Origin: Odontesthes bonariensis
Taxonomy: Eukaryota; Chordata; Actinopteri; Atheriniformes; Atherinopsidae
Assembly (NCBI RefSeq): GCF_027942865.1
Contig: NC_134509.1
Location: 17,750,267 to 17,814,266 of the forward strand
Reading direction: 5' to 3'
DNA: 64,000 nt
Below, piece after piece: positions 54,601 to 64,000 of this stretch (position 1 is its first letter; each line of letters starts with the position of its first letter). The notes beneath the pieces are model-generated. The model was not told where the DNA came from, did not search any database, and worked only from the letters and a program-made list of their open reading frames with translations. The translations under genes and the position numbers were made by a program.

Positions 54601-57600
54601 GTCGCAGCTCAAAATGGCGGACCTGTTTGTGTAGGACTAAGGATTACCTTTGTTTCTAGGACTGTTTTGGTAACAAGCGGGTTGCCTTTTGTTAAAAATG
54701 TTGGCGTGAGGTCTATGGAAAGCGGTTTGAAATTTCTCCAGATAAGGTTGATTCGAGGTTTGTTTATGACAAAAGGTATGACCTAGGTCCCGTTGCATCC
54801 ACGGATTGGCTTCTAAGTAAGCCAATGGATGTAAACCTGTAAAGGTGGCAATTTGAAGGAGTCCAATTGTTCCTTGTTTTGGGCTGAGGTTACTTGAGTA
54901 ACCGCGTATGTGGTGCAGTATGTTTTGTTGTGTGTTTGAGGCTAAACCTCATAGAAAACTGGGCAACATTTAAGACTCTGATGCCCTGGGTCACCGGTCC
55001 TATAGTCGGAACATGGGTTAAGCTTATCTCCCTAATATCTCCAGTGATGTGGCCTGGACTTCTGGGACTTCTGGGTTCAAAATAAAAAAGTTTAAAAAAC
55101 ACAGACTTTTGTCTCTTTGTGCGGTTTGGTGACAGTTCTGCAGCTCTCATTAAAACTTCTGGGAATAATGAAACCTTGACAGAAAATGGTAAAATGTGTT
55201 CTTTTGTCTTCTGAGCTGAGTCAGTGCTTTAGAACTATGGACTGTGAAGTGTTGAGTCACGAGCTGCGTAGGAGAGCCTTCTCTCATTGGCCGGATGACA
55301 CTGAATGCGTTGCTAAGTAACAGAAGAAAAAGGTGGATTTTGTTTAAAGTGCAGGTCACCAGCTGGTGATGCCTTCAGGGACTCACTCTGCTTCATGTAT
55401 CTCACATTCTCTGAGATTTCTGTTCTATAGACGACACAAGACACAATTTAATCATTGGAATAAACTCTGATTGTTCAGCGAAGATATAGCTAAATGTCAA
55501 ACTCAAGATTAAAATGGTGTTTCCTTATTGGACTTCAGTTTAAACAGGCAGCAGAGCTGGTAGGTAGATCACATAAAGTTGGTTTTTAAAGGCTGCGTTA
55601 TTAACATTATTGTGTGAAAAATAAAACACACTAAGGTTTCATGTATTTGGACACAAACATCTTCTCCACCCCCTGAATCCATGACATGTCACACTGTCTC
55701 ATTATTTATGGAACAAAAACTGAGACAGAACACAGAAGGAGTGTGAAAAGCTAAGTGAACCCCTGATCCAGCAGCTTGTAGCAGCAGCTTCAGCAGCAGT
55801 GAGCTGAAGTAATGGTTTCCTGTGTGACGTTATCAGTCTCTCTCATGGTGGTGGAGGAATCTTGGCCCACTCTTCTTTCCAGCGCTGCTTCAGCTCATTG
55901 AGGTTTGCAGCATTGGTTTCTGCACAGCTCTCTGAAGGTCCCACCACAGCATCTCAGTCAGGCTGAGGTCTGGACTTTGACTGGACCATTGCAACACCTT
56001 GATTCTTTTCTTCTTCACACATTCTGTTGTAGATCTGCTGCTGTGTTTGGGATCTTTGTCCTGTTGATGAGCCAGTTTCAGCCGAGCTTTAGCTGTCGGA
56101 CAGACGGCCTCACATCTGACTCTAGAACACTTTGGTATCCAGAGGAGTTCATGGTGGACTCAATGACTGCAAGGTGCCCAGGTCCTGTGGCTGCAGAACA
56201 AGCCCAGATCATCAGCCCTCCACCACCGTGCTTGACAGCTGGTATGAGGTGTTTGTGCTGATATGCTGTGTTTGGTTTCCTCCAAACGTGCTGCTGTGCA
56301 TTATGAGCAAACATCTCCACTTTGGTCTGGTCTGTCCAAAGGACATTGTTCCAGAAGTCTTGTGGTTTGTTCAGATGCAGCTTTGCAAACCTAAGCTGTG
56401 CTGCCATGTTCTTTTTAGAGAGAAGAGGCTTTCTCCTGCAACCCTTCCAAACAAGCCATACTTGTTCAGCCTTTTTCTAATTGTGCTGTCATGAACTTTA
56501 ACATGCTAACTGAGGCCTGCAGAGTCTGAGATGTAGCACTTGGGTTTCTGACCTTGGGGTGACCTTGCTGGGACGTCCACTCCTGGGAAGATTGACAGCT
56601 GTCCTGAATGTTTTCCACTTGTGAATAATCTTTCTCTCTGTAGAATGATGGACTCCAGATAGTTTGGAAATGGCCTTATAACCCTTCCCAGACTGATGGG
56701 CAACAACAACTGCTTCTCTGAGATCATTGCTGATGTCTTTCCTCCTTGGCATCGTGTTAACACACACCCTGATGCTGCAGAGCAGCAAACTGACAGAACT
56801 TCTGCTTTCTATTTCAGTTTTTGCTGAATAAATAATGACAGCGTAATGTGTCATGTGTTCAGATTCACTGAGTTTTGACACCAGATGATTTATTTACATC
56901 CTGACACGTGAAACCTTAGAGTCTTTATCATAAAACATCATTCACTCGCTCTCCAGCATCATCCCCGTCTCACCCCACTCTCCGCTGTCCTCGCCGCTCC
57001 TCGACTCGGGTGACCCGTCCAGTTCGTCCAGACTCGCCAGGAAGTCGAAATCTTTCAGAGCTTCCTCCGTGTCGGGGTCGTCGCTGAGATCGGACGTGGT
57101 GGAAGACGGGGTGGACGACTGCTTCTTCCTCACCTTCTGCGAGAGTTCATATATCAGAAATATCATTTGACGGAACTACAAACCAAACCGAGCAGGAGAC
57201 TGAATCAGAGGCTGCGGTTTGCTCATCAACGTCAGGTTGGGAAGCATTTAGAACAGTGAAGGTTAACTGATCAGCAAACATGGGGCTTTATAGGCTTTTT
57301 TTGGCTTTTTTAGGCTTTCTGAGGCTTCAGACGGCTGTAAGGACACATTTCTTTAACATTTCATACATACTTTCATTTTGAAGCATCTAAGAAATAAACA
57401 TCACTTACAGCAGCCAGGTCCAGGACGGTTTTGTCTTTAGCTTCACTGTCCTCCTCCTCATCTTCATCACTGAACTCTGCCGCCGCGCTCTCTATGAACT
57501 TGAAGGCCTCCAACACGGTGGCCGAGTCGGACATGTCGGGTTTACTGGAAGAAAAGTTCTGCTGTTTGTTTGTGTGAAGATCTTTCAGAGTTTGTGGCTG

Positions 57601-60600
57601 TGTGAGCGTGCTGATGTGGTACCTGACCACGCCGCTGTCCTTCATCGAGGACGGATCGGTGCCGTTGACCATGAGCTCGCTCTTCTTCTCGGAGGGTTTC
57701 TCTCCCGAGTCTCCGGTCAGGCCGAGCAGCGCCCTCACCCTCTGAGACTTCACATCCAGGATGGTGTCGGTGTATCCGACCTCCTGCAGGTATCTGGGAG
57801 GACACGGGTCACTGATTACAGTCTCAGCTGCTGTACGAAAGGCCCTGCTGCTCATTGGAAAAGGTGTCACAGGACTCAGGTTAGGCCCAAAAGCTTCCCG
57901 ACATCCTGCTGCCTCTAACCTCTGTGGGAGATCCTGGTCTCTGTAATCCAGCTGAATTCACTGCTCAGACGCTGTCTTTAAGCTGCTTTAACGGTGATTC
58001 TGTGGTTCTAAAATCAGGATTTTGTTAGAGCAGAGCGACCGTCTGGAAATGTTTTAAGTGAACTGACTCATAGTCTTAATGGGCTGATTTTCAGTCCCAG
58101 TTTCTGACTAAAGAAACAGAAAAATCTGTGAATGAGAGCAGCTTTATGGGGAATTCAGCTGGATTAATAAACACTTTACTGTATCTCAACTCATACAAAC
58201 TAACAGGTGAATAAGAATAAAAAAATACGGATTTCTACATCCCATTTCTCTCACCGTCTCCCACTTAAAGAACCCATACCTGCCGTGTTTCTGTGTTCGA
58301 TGTGAAAACCGTGAGCAGCAGCAACTGAGAGGACTTTAAAGGCTCATTTTACAGACTGTGTAGAAAGTTTGCTCCAAAGATGTTCAGATTAAGTTTATTT
58401 TGAATTGTTGAATCTAACACTGAACCGGCCTGGTTCACACTTCCAAAGTTAAAAACTCCAGCAAAGTGTGCCTAACACATTAAAACTGTCCCTGTTTGGG
58501 AGATTCAGTCATTTTAAAAGTGTCGGTGCATGAAAACCCTTTATGTGAGCAAAGAGAAGCTAAAATGGAAATACTTCTTACTCTGTGGTATTAATATCAC
58601 TATTAAAACTCAGTGTAACATCAGTGTGAGTTGAGGATTTAAAATGAGAGCAAAGAGATAATAAAACTGTCGCTTCACCTCCTTCTGAACACATAAAACA
58701 CCAACTCAAACCTCTCAGATGGGAGGTTTTCATCCTTTTCTTGGTCCTAAAATAAAAATGGAGGATTTTAGACTCCTGATTCGACTAGAAATCAGACGTT
58801 TGGTGCATTTTCTCTTCAAAGTGAAGGATGAAACACTGGTGCAGCGGCGGTGCCGTGCTGTACCCTCCGAGCTGCACAACAACACATTTACATCAGTGCT
58901 TACAGGCAGCAGACACAGCTCAGACACGCTCTCAGTGCACGTTGGCTAAAGGTTGTAAATAAATCAGAGGAAATATTCTGTCAACTGTTCTTTTTCTCCG
59001 ACAGAACAGAAAACTAAAGGCAGACCTTCAGCTGAAGCTGACTAGAACCTCAGGACCCGCTGACTGAGACCCAAACTGAAGCTTGGCTGCCAGCTCGTCA
59101 CAGCTGGAACATCTGTTCAGACCCTCAGAAATAAACCACCGGCTCAGGAGAAGCTTCAGAACTCAGATATACTGTACCTTCAGCCTGGACACCAGCGAGC
59201 AGGACGCCGCTGACCCGAGAGCAGCGTTGGATCCTCAGAGGTTTATTCTGAACCAGTGTTTGTTCCCCAGCCGGCCTCCTTCCTCCTCCTCCTCCTCTGT
59301 ACCAGCCTCTCCGATCGCAGGAGGCTTCCACACAATCCTCCATTCACTGTCACCACACACAGGCCCAGCTACAGCACACACTCGCCGTCTGAGCCAACAC
59401 GTGCACGCCAAAGTGCACCGACAGTAACACAAGGACGCTTTCAGGAATGATGCGTTTAAAGGGGCGTCTTGTCAGCCAATCAGAAGCATCTCTGACCCAA
59501 AACTCAGCTAAGTAGAGAACCGAGTCGGTTCTCAGAAATCAGCAGCAGAACTAAAGTCCAGCAGCTCATAAAGGACGTCTCCATCAGGCTGTTCCGACCC
59601 GATCCGTGTCCGGTCCATAAACATAAAAAAAGTCTTGTTTTCCTGATATTCAAACAGCTCAAAATGGGACCGACAGAGAGGGACCGACAGAGAGGGACCG
59701 ACAGAGAGGGACCGACAGAGAGGGACAGACAGAGAGGGACCGACAGAGAGGGACCGACAGAGAGGGACCGACAGAGAGGGACCGGCAGAGAGGGACAGAC
59801 AGAGAGGGACCGACAGAGAGGGACCGACAGCGAGGGACCGACAGAGAGGGACCGACAGAGAGGGACCGACAGAGAGGGACAGACAGAGAGGGACCGACAG
59901 AGAGGGACAGACAGAGAGGGACCGACAGAGAGGGACAGACAGAGAGGGACCGACAGAGAGGGACAGACAGAGAGGGACAGACAGAGAGGGACAGACAGAG
60001 AGGGACAGACAGAGGTGCACAATGAGATTTCTGTTTGAAATCGGGCTGATTTTATCATGCCAAACATGACCCGAGAACCTGAAAACAACCATAAGTGGCA
60101 AATCATGGCAAAAACATGCCAACTGGAACCGGCCCAACATCTTTAGCTCATATCGGCTCATCTTCCAATCAGCAACAACCCAAAAAAAACACCTGGTGAC
60201 ACTGGACCTCTCACAGGTTTCAGTCTTCTTCGAATAAAATATGTTTGTAGAATTTCATGAGATGTGTGGAGTTATAACCATGTTATGATGTTTTAATGTT
60301 GGTGTTTATGATGTGAACTCACTGTCTGAGCAGCTGGCGTCCTTGTTTCCAGCTGAGCTGATGGCTGCTGTTCGGAGGACTCGGAGTCTCGCCGTCGTTC
60401 CCTTCATCTGAGACACAGAGAAAGACTCACAGCCACAGCTCATGCCTGTTTATTCATCCGTTCACTGATTCATTCACTAATCCGTTCATTAATCAACTCA
60501 ATAATTCATTCATTCAGAATAACAGAATAAGTTTCACACCCCCAGTCTGTTTCTGGGCTGCCCTCAGCTTGCCCCCCAGGGGGCGACAGAGATGCTTCTT

Positions 60601-61947
60601 TCCAGATAAAACCACAGAAGTCACATGATCTGTCACATGACCCCAGTTTAGCTCTGTCAGCATCTCCTTGGCTGTTTCTCAATACCAAGTAAGCTACGTA
60701 CGTACTTGTGTACCTACTCGTATGGACTTGTCGGAATTACAAACCTCTGAGGAATGAAGGACGTAAGTTCGCTCATTGTGCATTTGGAACGGAAGCGTAC
60801 TTGATTGTTGACATTGCTGCCAAAAATAAAAACATTTGTAGAAAAAAAGATAAAAAATGGACGAGCTGTGCCTGCAGTTGCTGTTGGTGTGCTTTACGTA
60901 ACATTTCCAAACAGAATTTACAGTTTTGTGCTTTCTCCTCCGCCATCTTCGTTTGTGCCGCACTGCTTTCTGGGACAGCTGATGTCCACACAAGTCACCA
61001 CAGAAGCATCATCGATAAAATGGGCGGAGCAAGTACACATCTGGGAATGTGGAGCGTACTCGTCTGGATGCGTTCTTTGAATTGGAACAGTACTCAATCC
61101 TTAAGTGATGCCGTTTCAGAAGTACACGAGAACACAAGTACGCATACTGAGAAACGGCACTTCTTCTCTTCACGTTGTTGCTCTTCTTTTTCTTCTTCTG
61201 CAGTTCTGGCAGGAGAACTGGCGCCACCTGCGGGACGTCTCCATAAACAGTCGACGGCGGAAACGAGTAGAAATTTAAATTTTTAATCGTGGTGCGCCGA
61301 CACGAAGAACGCCGACTCCTGTGCTGGCCCCGCCCGTGATGATGTCACACTTATAAAACTCACCTTTGTAGATCTGTAGGTTTTTTACTTTTAGGATTTT
61401 ATTTTTACTTCAAATAAATTCAGAACACGAAGAACTCAGGTGACCTGTGTGATGTCATCACAGAGGGGGAGGGGCTGAGCATCATGTGACATTTCATCAG
61501 CAACAGAAGAAGAAGAGGTGTGTCTCACCGGAGTCGTAACTCGGAGGTTTGATCTCTCCCTGGTTCAGTTCTGTCCCGTATTTCATCTTGTGGTGTTTGG
61601 CCCTGAGGACGAACACAAACAGGTTATCACATCTTTACACGCGCGTCTACGTTCTCGCCACAGACCTGGCGTGCCGCCAGGTCATCATGTTTGCGGCTGA
61701 GCCTGGTGGGAACCTCTGCAGGCGTTTCGCCGGTGAACAGGAAGTAGAACTCAACTTTATGGAATGTGACAGCGTGTTTTAGTGTATTTTACTGTGGAGC
61801 TGAAGTAAAGACTGATGATGATGGTGTTTTGAATCGCGCTCACCTCTCCTGTTTGAGGGCGTATTCCAGCATCTTGATCCTCCTCACCAGGTCCTTCTTC
61901 AGGTTCTCCTGGCCCCGCCGCTCGCCCTGCAGGAAGGCGATCTGCGC
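45383..61947 (-). CDS. strn: Striatin, exons 2 to end (first coding exon outside the window)
   Basis: Seventeen coding exons: 61844-61947, 61529-61602, 60323-60407, 57623-57793, 57409-57544, 56974-57136, 50979-51092, 50341-50484, 50124-50260, 49078-49253, 47541-47588, 47228-47349, 46982-47149, 46728-46868, 45939-46040, 45762-45848 and 45383-45552. Phases agree: 2142 nt, 713 aa. Striatin is the PP2A regulatory scaffold of the STRIPAK complex. Seen: the end of the coiled coil (AQIAFLQGERRGQENLKKDL), KMLEYALKQERA, YLQEVGYTDTILDVKSQRVR, an acidic linker, QLKEQYRKERKGKKGVK (calmodulin-binding region), SKLQDMLANLRD, GLGELAGLTVANEA, then WD repeats ending HDCSIRLWNMESKTCIQEF ... GADALAKVFV. The end matches striatin better than its paralogues STRN3 and STRN4. 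No exon encoding the caveolin-binding N-terminus was found up to 64,000, so it lies further right. Intron 57.0-51.1 kb is a transposon sink. Confidence 0.95.
47693..48838 (+). mobile_element. P-like DNA transposon remnant with a THAP exon
   Basis: Inverted ends CAGAGCCGTATATA...AGAGAGTT (left) and AACTCTCTCTATATACGGCTCTG (right) are flanked by an exact 8-bp duplication TGAACTGT (47,685-47,692 and 48,839-48,846). From 47,902 an ATG opens a C2CH THAP zinc-finger exon: CCSAYGCSV, then after a one-base loss in a C run near 47,967 the LWEIKVRRNNWKATDFSVLC block in another frame, ending at a GTAAAT donor (about 48,054). THAP domain plus 8-bp duplication points to the P superfamily. No transposase catalytic region remains. 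It lies in the strn intron between the exons at 49.1 and 47.5 kb. Confidence 0.8.
48625..48670. repeat. (AT)n microsatellite
   Basis: An interrupted TA/AT dinucleotide run of about 45 bp inside the P-like element, likely to be variable in length. Confidence 0.9.
49500..50070 (+). mobile_element. L2/CR1-like LINE 3' end with 3' untranslated tail
   Basis: AEPSVIRPLSVEPVWLQEAD and STFKIRLKTFLS at 49,517-49,632 equal the end of the ORF at 7.5-8.14 kb. The 3' tail follows (GGAGATTTCTTCCTGTTAAA, then GGGAGTTTTTTTCTCCCC). It lies in the strn intron between exons at 50.1 and 49.3 kb. Confidence 0.8.
51608..52348 (+). mobile_element. piggyBac-like element with a leftover 5' coding exon
   Basis: Inverted ends CACATTGACTCCCA and TGGTAGTCAATGTG are flanked by TTAA on each side (51,604-51,607 and 52,349-52,352), giving 741 bp. 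Internally both halves repeat an ACGTTTTTAC motif. At 51,986-52,041 an ATG frame (MNRLALPHATRRKSSDPD) ends at a GTAAGT donor, which looks like the first exon of an otherwise deleted transposase. TTAA targets are a piggyBac hallmark, though Kolobok shares them. Confidence 0.7.
52380..53225 (+). mobile_element. L1/Tx1-like LINE 3' fragment
   Basis: 52,538-52,807 reads MFWFCPRLATFWSEIFKTL then RRLILLNWKHPQPPPYSRWV, a C-terminal ORF2 pattern. Upstream the text GWFTPLQSV..GTAFYSVKLY is broken by stops. A 3'UTR and an A-rich end (AAAAAAAGATAAAAAATAAT region, 53,200-53,225) follow. Confidence 0.75.
53294..53311 (+). repeat. Homopolymer of 18 G
   Basis: Run of 18 guanines in the strn intron, next to the SGNH-ORF region. 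Candidate quadruplex and sequencing weak point. Confidence 0.85.
53312..53874 (-). other. Stretch downstream of the SGNH-like ORF
   Basis: A second minus-strand frame (53,905-53,651, starts MEPLEGIFKLMPSYEF) has no recognised domain. The rest is AT-rich and non-coding. It probably belongs to the same element, because the plus strand has the same T/G-rich skew as 53.9-54.9 kb. Confidence 0.35.
53875..54569 (-). mobile_element. SGNH-hydrolase-like ORF of a probable retroelement, frameshifted
   Basis: Two frames on the minus strand, 54,569-54,342 and 54,381-53,875, overlap at a run of nine A (about 54,382-54,390) where one base shifts the frame. Read together they make about 230 aa: a Lys/Pro/Thr-rich N-terminus, then PDIIFGDLNVKRLPII (block I), VEMDSYPGGNLTHAIHIL (block II-like), ALNFSNQL and a C-terminal TADHVHWSPSTG. 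The last carries the D-x-x-H pair of SGNH/GDSL hydrolases, but block I reads GDLN where GDS(N) would carry the nucleophile Ser. Esterase domains are known in ORF1 of CR1-like LINEs. No reverse transcriptase was recognised next to this ORF, so its parent element is unknown. It lies in the 5.9-kb strn intron. Confidence 0.55.
54570..55814. other. Intronic stretch of strn, upstream part of the SGNH element and unassigned sequence
   Basis: Up to about 54.9 kb the strand skew matches the SGNH-ORF region and includes two AAAATGGCGG motifs (54,577 and 54,611). Beyond this no ORF with family motifs or inverted ends was found. Confidence 0.35.
55815..56765 (-). mobile_element. Tc1-like transposon with near-complete but frameshifted transposase
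   Basis: Reads from MPRRKDISNDLREAVVVAHQ (56,760 downward, paired helix-turn-helix region with GRPSK hook) through WNNVLWTDQTKVEMF, HGGGGLMIWACSA, QQDKDPKHSS to SPDLSLTEMLWWDL near 55,930. The three DD34E catalytic positions (WTDQT, QQDKD, LTEML) are all present, but at least two frame changes break the gene. It is much better preserved than the Tc1 copy at 16.3-17.3 kb. It lies in the strn intron between the exons at 57.0 and 51.1 kb. Confidence 0.85.
57794..59665. other. strn intron sequence without recognised element
   Basis: Left part of the intron between the exons at 57.8 and 60.3 kb. Short frames occur on both strands with no family motifs and no clear transposon ends. Confidence 0.4.
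59666..60014 (+). repeat. 14-bp minisatellite, about 25 copies
   Basis: Unit GGGACCGACAGAGA with a common variant GGGACAGACAGAGA; variants cluster toward the right end. It lies in the strn intron between the exons at 57.8 and 60.3 kb. Because 14 is not a multiple of 3 it leaves all frames open and creates long spurious ORFs on both strands. Confidence 0.95.
60670..61159. mobile_element. MITE with GGCTGTTTCTCAATAC-type inverted ends
   Basis: Left end GGCTGTTTCTCAATACCAAG; right end TACGCATACTGAGAAACGGC, its imperfect reverse complement. Subterminal TACTTGTGTAC/GTACACGAG motifs also mirror. About 490 bp with no transposase. Superfamily not settled (ISL2EU/Harbinger-like ends are possible). Target duplication unclear. 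In the strn intron between exons at 60.4 and 61.5 kb. Confidence 0.6.
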
Positions 61948-64000
61948 CTGCAGAGCAGCGAGGAAACACCGAGTCACGACAGAGAAAAGAGACCCTGAAC
62001 TCATCAGACGTTAAGATTCAGACGATAACAGGATAAAAACAGAGACACAAACAAAGAGACGATTCATGAAAAGAACTCTACAGGTTCTACGGAAGCCCTG
62101 AAAGGACAGTGAGAACTCAAAAATGGATCCATTTCATGACTTCAGAGCATGTTTTTAAAAAAAGTTTCTTTATTAAAATTATTAAATTAAAATGATTTAC
62201 AGCTGATTTTTATCTTATTATGAATTTCTTTCACCTGCTGAAATTTTTTAACGTATTTATCAAACAAAAATAGATTTCTTCAGATATTCAGAATATATTT
62301 TGTGTTGTTTCATCTGGCAGAAAGAAGCAGACTCATATGGAACTACATCAGAAAAAAAAGATGAAATGTTATTTCTCAGAGCTCAAAGGGGCACAAAAAG
62401 AAAAGACAAAAAATCTATTTAATGTAAATATTTAATGTAAAAACAGACGGAGAAGTCCAGGATGTACCGAGTCACTGATCGGCTCTTTGCTCCCACCAGA
62501 GCTTTCAGAATCAACAAAGTGGACGGATGTGATCAAAACGGGTCCAGAGAGACATAAAAGCCCAACAACAGTCATGAAAGGCTCATGTGTCGGGATCCGT
62601 GCCATAATCTGATGATCTCTGAGGAAGCAAAGCAGTGAAATAGAAACAACACTCCATCGTCTCCATTCGTCTCATCCTTGTCATCGAATTCCCCGCAGGC
62701 GTCATTTAAGTTTTATCGAGACAAAATGAGCTTTTTTGGCTCTAATTTGGTGTTTGTTTCCCCTGCGGCCCCCCAGAGGTCTGAGGGGTGTGAAAGTAAC
62801 CCTAAAGTAAGTCTCAGCTGCCACAAACGACACGTTATCAGGGAATCACCTGCAGCTAGAGCCTAAAACCGAGTCAGTTGTGAAAAATAAATCCAACCTG
62901 AACTTTAAGCCGCCTGCAGCTCGGTCCACTTTCTGAGGGTCAGCGGGCTCAGATGACCCCAAAGCCTCCTGGGAAACGAGGGCGGTTGACGGGGCGTCTT
63001 TGTCTGATCCGACTTAACGTCAGATGATGAAGCAGCAGCGTGGGAACAGAAGAATCCGGGACTTCAGACCCACTTGAGTTTTCCTCAAACTTTAGATAGA
63101 ATCTGATCAATAAAAGGGTGCTAAAAGTTTCATCCAGTATTCTAAGAACATTAAACCAGCCGCTCGGTCGCATGGAAAGCCATGTGGCGTGCAATAACTA
63201 CGCCTTTTTGTCTCATTTTACGCTAACGTTGCCCTAATCCTAACCTGAGATGTTCTTCAAACGGAGTAAAATGACTCACGAAAAGTATAAAATGTGTATA
63301 ATGACCTGAGGAAAGTGCAGAAAGCGGTGCGCTATTCATACACGTTGCCATGAGAACACATTGAACCAAAGAGAAGACCTCACAGGGAGATGGGAGGAGC
63401 TCCAGTCAGGGTTAAAGGTGAAAAAGAAGTGGGGAAAGTTCCACGTTTTCCTTTTCATTTTCAGGCGTTTTTCAGATTTTCAGGGGCAGACACAGAGAGT
63501 AAAAGCAGATGGAGGATGGAATAAAGCCTAAAACAAATTCATTACTTTACACTTTTCTCCATCTTATAAACGTAACGACAGGTAACTAATCCCGTCAGGA
63601 GCTGCTGGAACGTGATGGGGCCGAGCTGTTCTCAGGTCGGTCCAAAGCTCAACGCGCTGTTTGGGGGCTGCAGGCTCTGCATGCAGAGACCCAGCTGTTC
63701 CCCAGCTGTTCCCCAGCTGTTCCCCAGCTGTTCCCCAGCTGTTCCCCAGCTGTTCCCCAGCTGTTCCCCAGCTGTTCCCCAGCAGGTCCATGATACCAGC
63801 CCTGCCGCGTTCCTGTGCAGAGTCACTGCGAAACCAGGTCAGCAGTTATATTTAATACAAGAGTTGACAGCAAACAAGTCAAGCTGGCAGGAGAGCTGCG
63901 GCGCTGCAGCGTTTCCTCCTGACATCGGACTGCTCTGCTCAACATACTGAAAACTCCTCAAACCCAGATACACAACCACACCAATTCAGCTCATGCACTT
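61948..64000 (-). other. strn intron 1 (partial)
   Basis: From the acceptor of the first exon seen to the window edge. No exon encoding the striatin N-terminus was found. Apart from the 11-bp array near 63.7 kb nothing was recognised. Confidence 0.6.
63693..63780 (+). repeat. 11-bp array of eight CAGCTG E-boxes
   Basis: Eight exact copies of CAGCTGTTCCC, each with the palindromic E-box CAGCTG, in strn intron 1. Open frames across it (SWGTAGEQLGN-type repeats) are by-products. Confidence 0.93.

Noticed and set aside
59666-60014. Possible CRISPR array
   Set aside because: Units are directly adjacent with no spacers, and the window is a vertebrate nuclear genome.
59504-60161. Two ~200-aa ORFs of repeating SLSVCPSLSVPLC-type text
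   Set aside because: They are open only because a 14-bp tandem repeat has no stop in any frame. No start context, domain or conservation.
63564-63855. Overlapping ORFs with SWGTAGEQLGN or QLFPSCSPAVP repeats
   Set aside because: By-products of the 11-bp DNA repeat in strn intron 1.

Overview
This is a vertebrate nuclear window, almost certainly from a teleost fish. Genes are split into many short exons with consensus GT-AG borders. Introns are packed with fish-type transposons (Rex3, L2/CR1-like and L1/Tx1-like LINEs, Tc1, Harbinger, hAT, piggyBac-like and P-like elements), and one gene has the fish-specific NLRC3-like N-terminus. There is no bacterial or CRISPR content. The species cannot be fixed from sequence alone. 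Exon coordinates were derived by hand from splice sites, with reading phase checked across every junction.

Layout, left to right. (1) 1-0.95 kb: L1-type LINE tail. (2) 1.07-4.07 kb, minus: first five coding exons of an NLRC3-like NOD receptor, whose NACHT/LRR part must lie left of the window. (3) 5.95-7.23 kb, minus: compact two-exon Ig-domain receptor with a tyrosine-rich tail. (4) 8.52-19.25 kb, minus: ndufaf5, complete in 11 exons (360 aa). (5) 20.9-29.1 kb, plus: esf1, complete in 13 coding exons (770 aa), head-to-head with ndufaf5 across about 1.6 kb. (6) 30.1-36.9 kb, minus: acaa1, complete in 12 exons (424 aa), tail-to-tail with esf1. (7) 38.8-41.4 kb, minus: btbd3, complete in 4 exons (468 aa). 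(8) 45.4-61.9 kb, minus: strn (striatin), 17 exons coding 713 aa, with the first coding exon beyond the right edge.

The genes do not form a pathway: complex I assembly (ndufaf5), pre-rRNA processing (esf1), peroxisomal beta-oxidation (acaa1), a BTB-BACK-PHR protein (btbd3) and a STRIPAK scaffold (strn). The two left-hand genes are immune-type receptors in a repeat-rich stretch.

The most unusual material is in introns and spacers: an 874-bp near-perfect foldback element with TTAA duplications inside an L2 LINE; a 1,146-bp P-like element with an exact 8-bp target duplication and a frameshifted THAP exon; a 741-bp piggyBac-like element with a leftover 5' exon; an SGNH-hydrolase-like ORF of unknown parentage; a palindromic two-way polyadenylation signal between esf1 and acaa1; an 11-bp array of eight CAGCTG E-boxes; a 14-bp minisatellite; and hexamer repeats that encode EP and GP tracts in the NLR gene.
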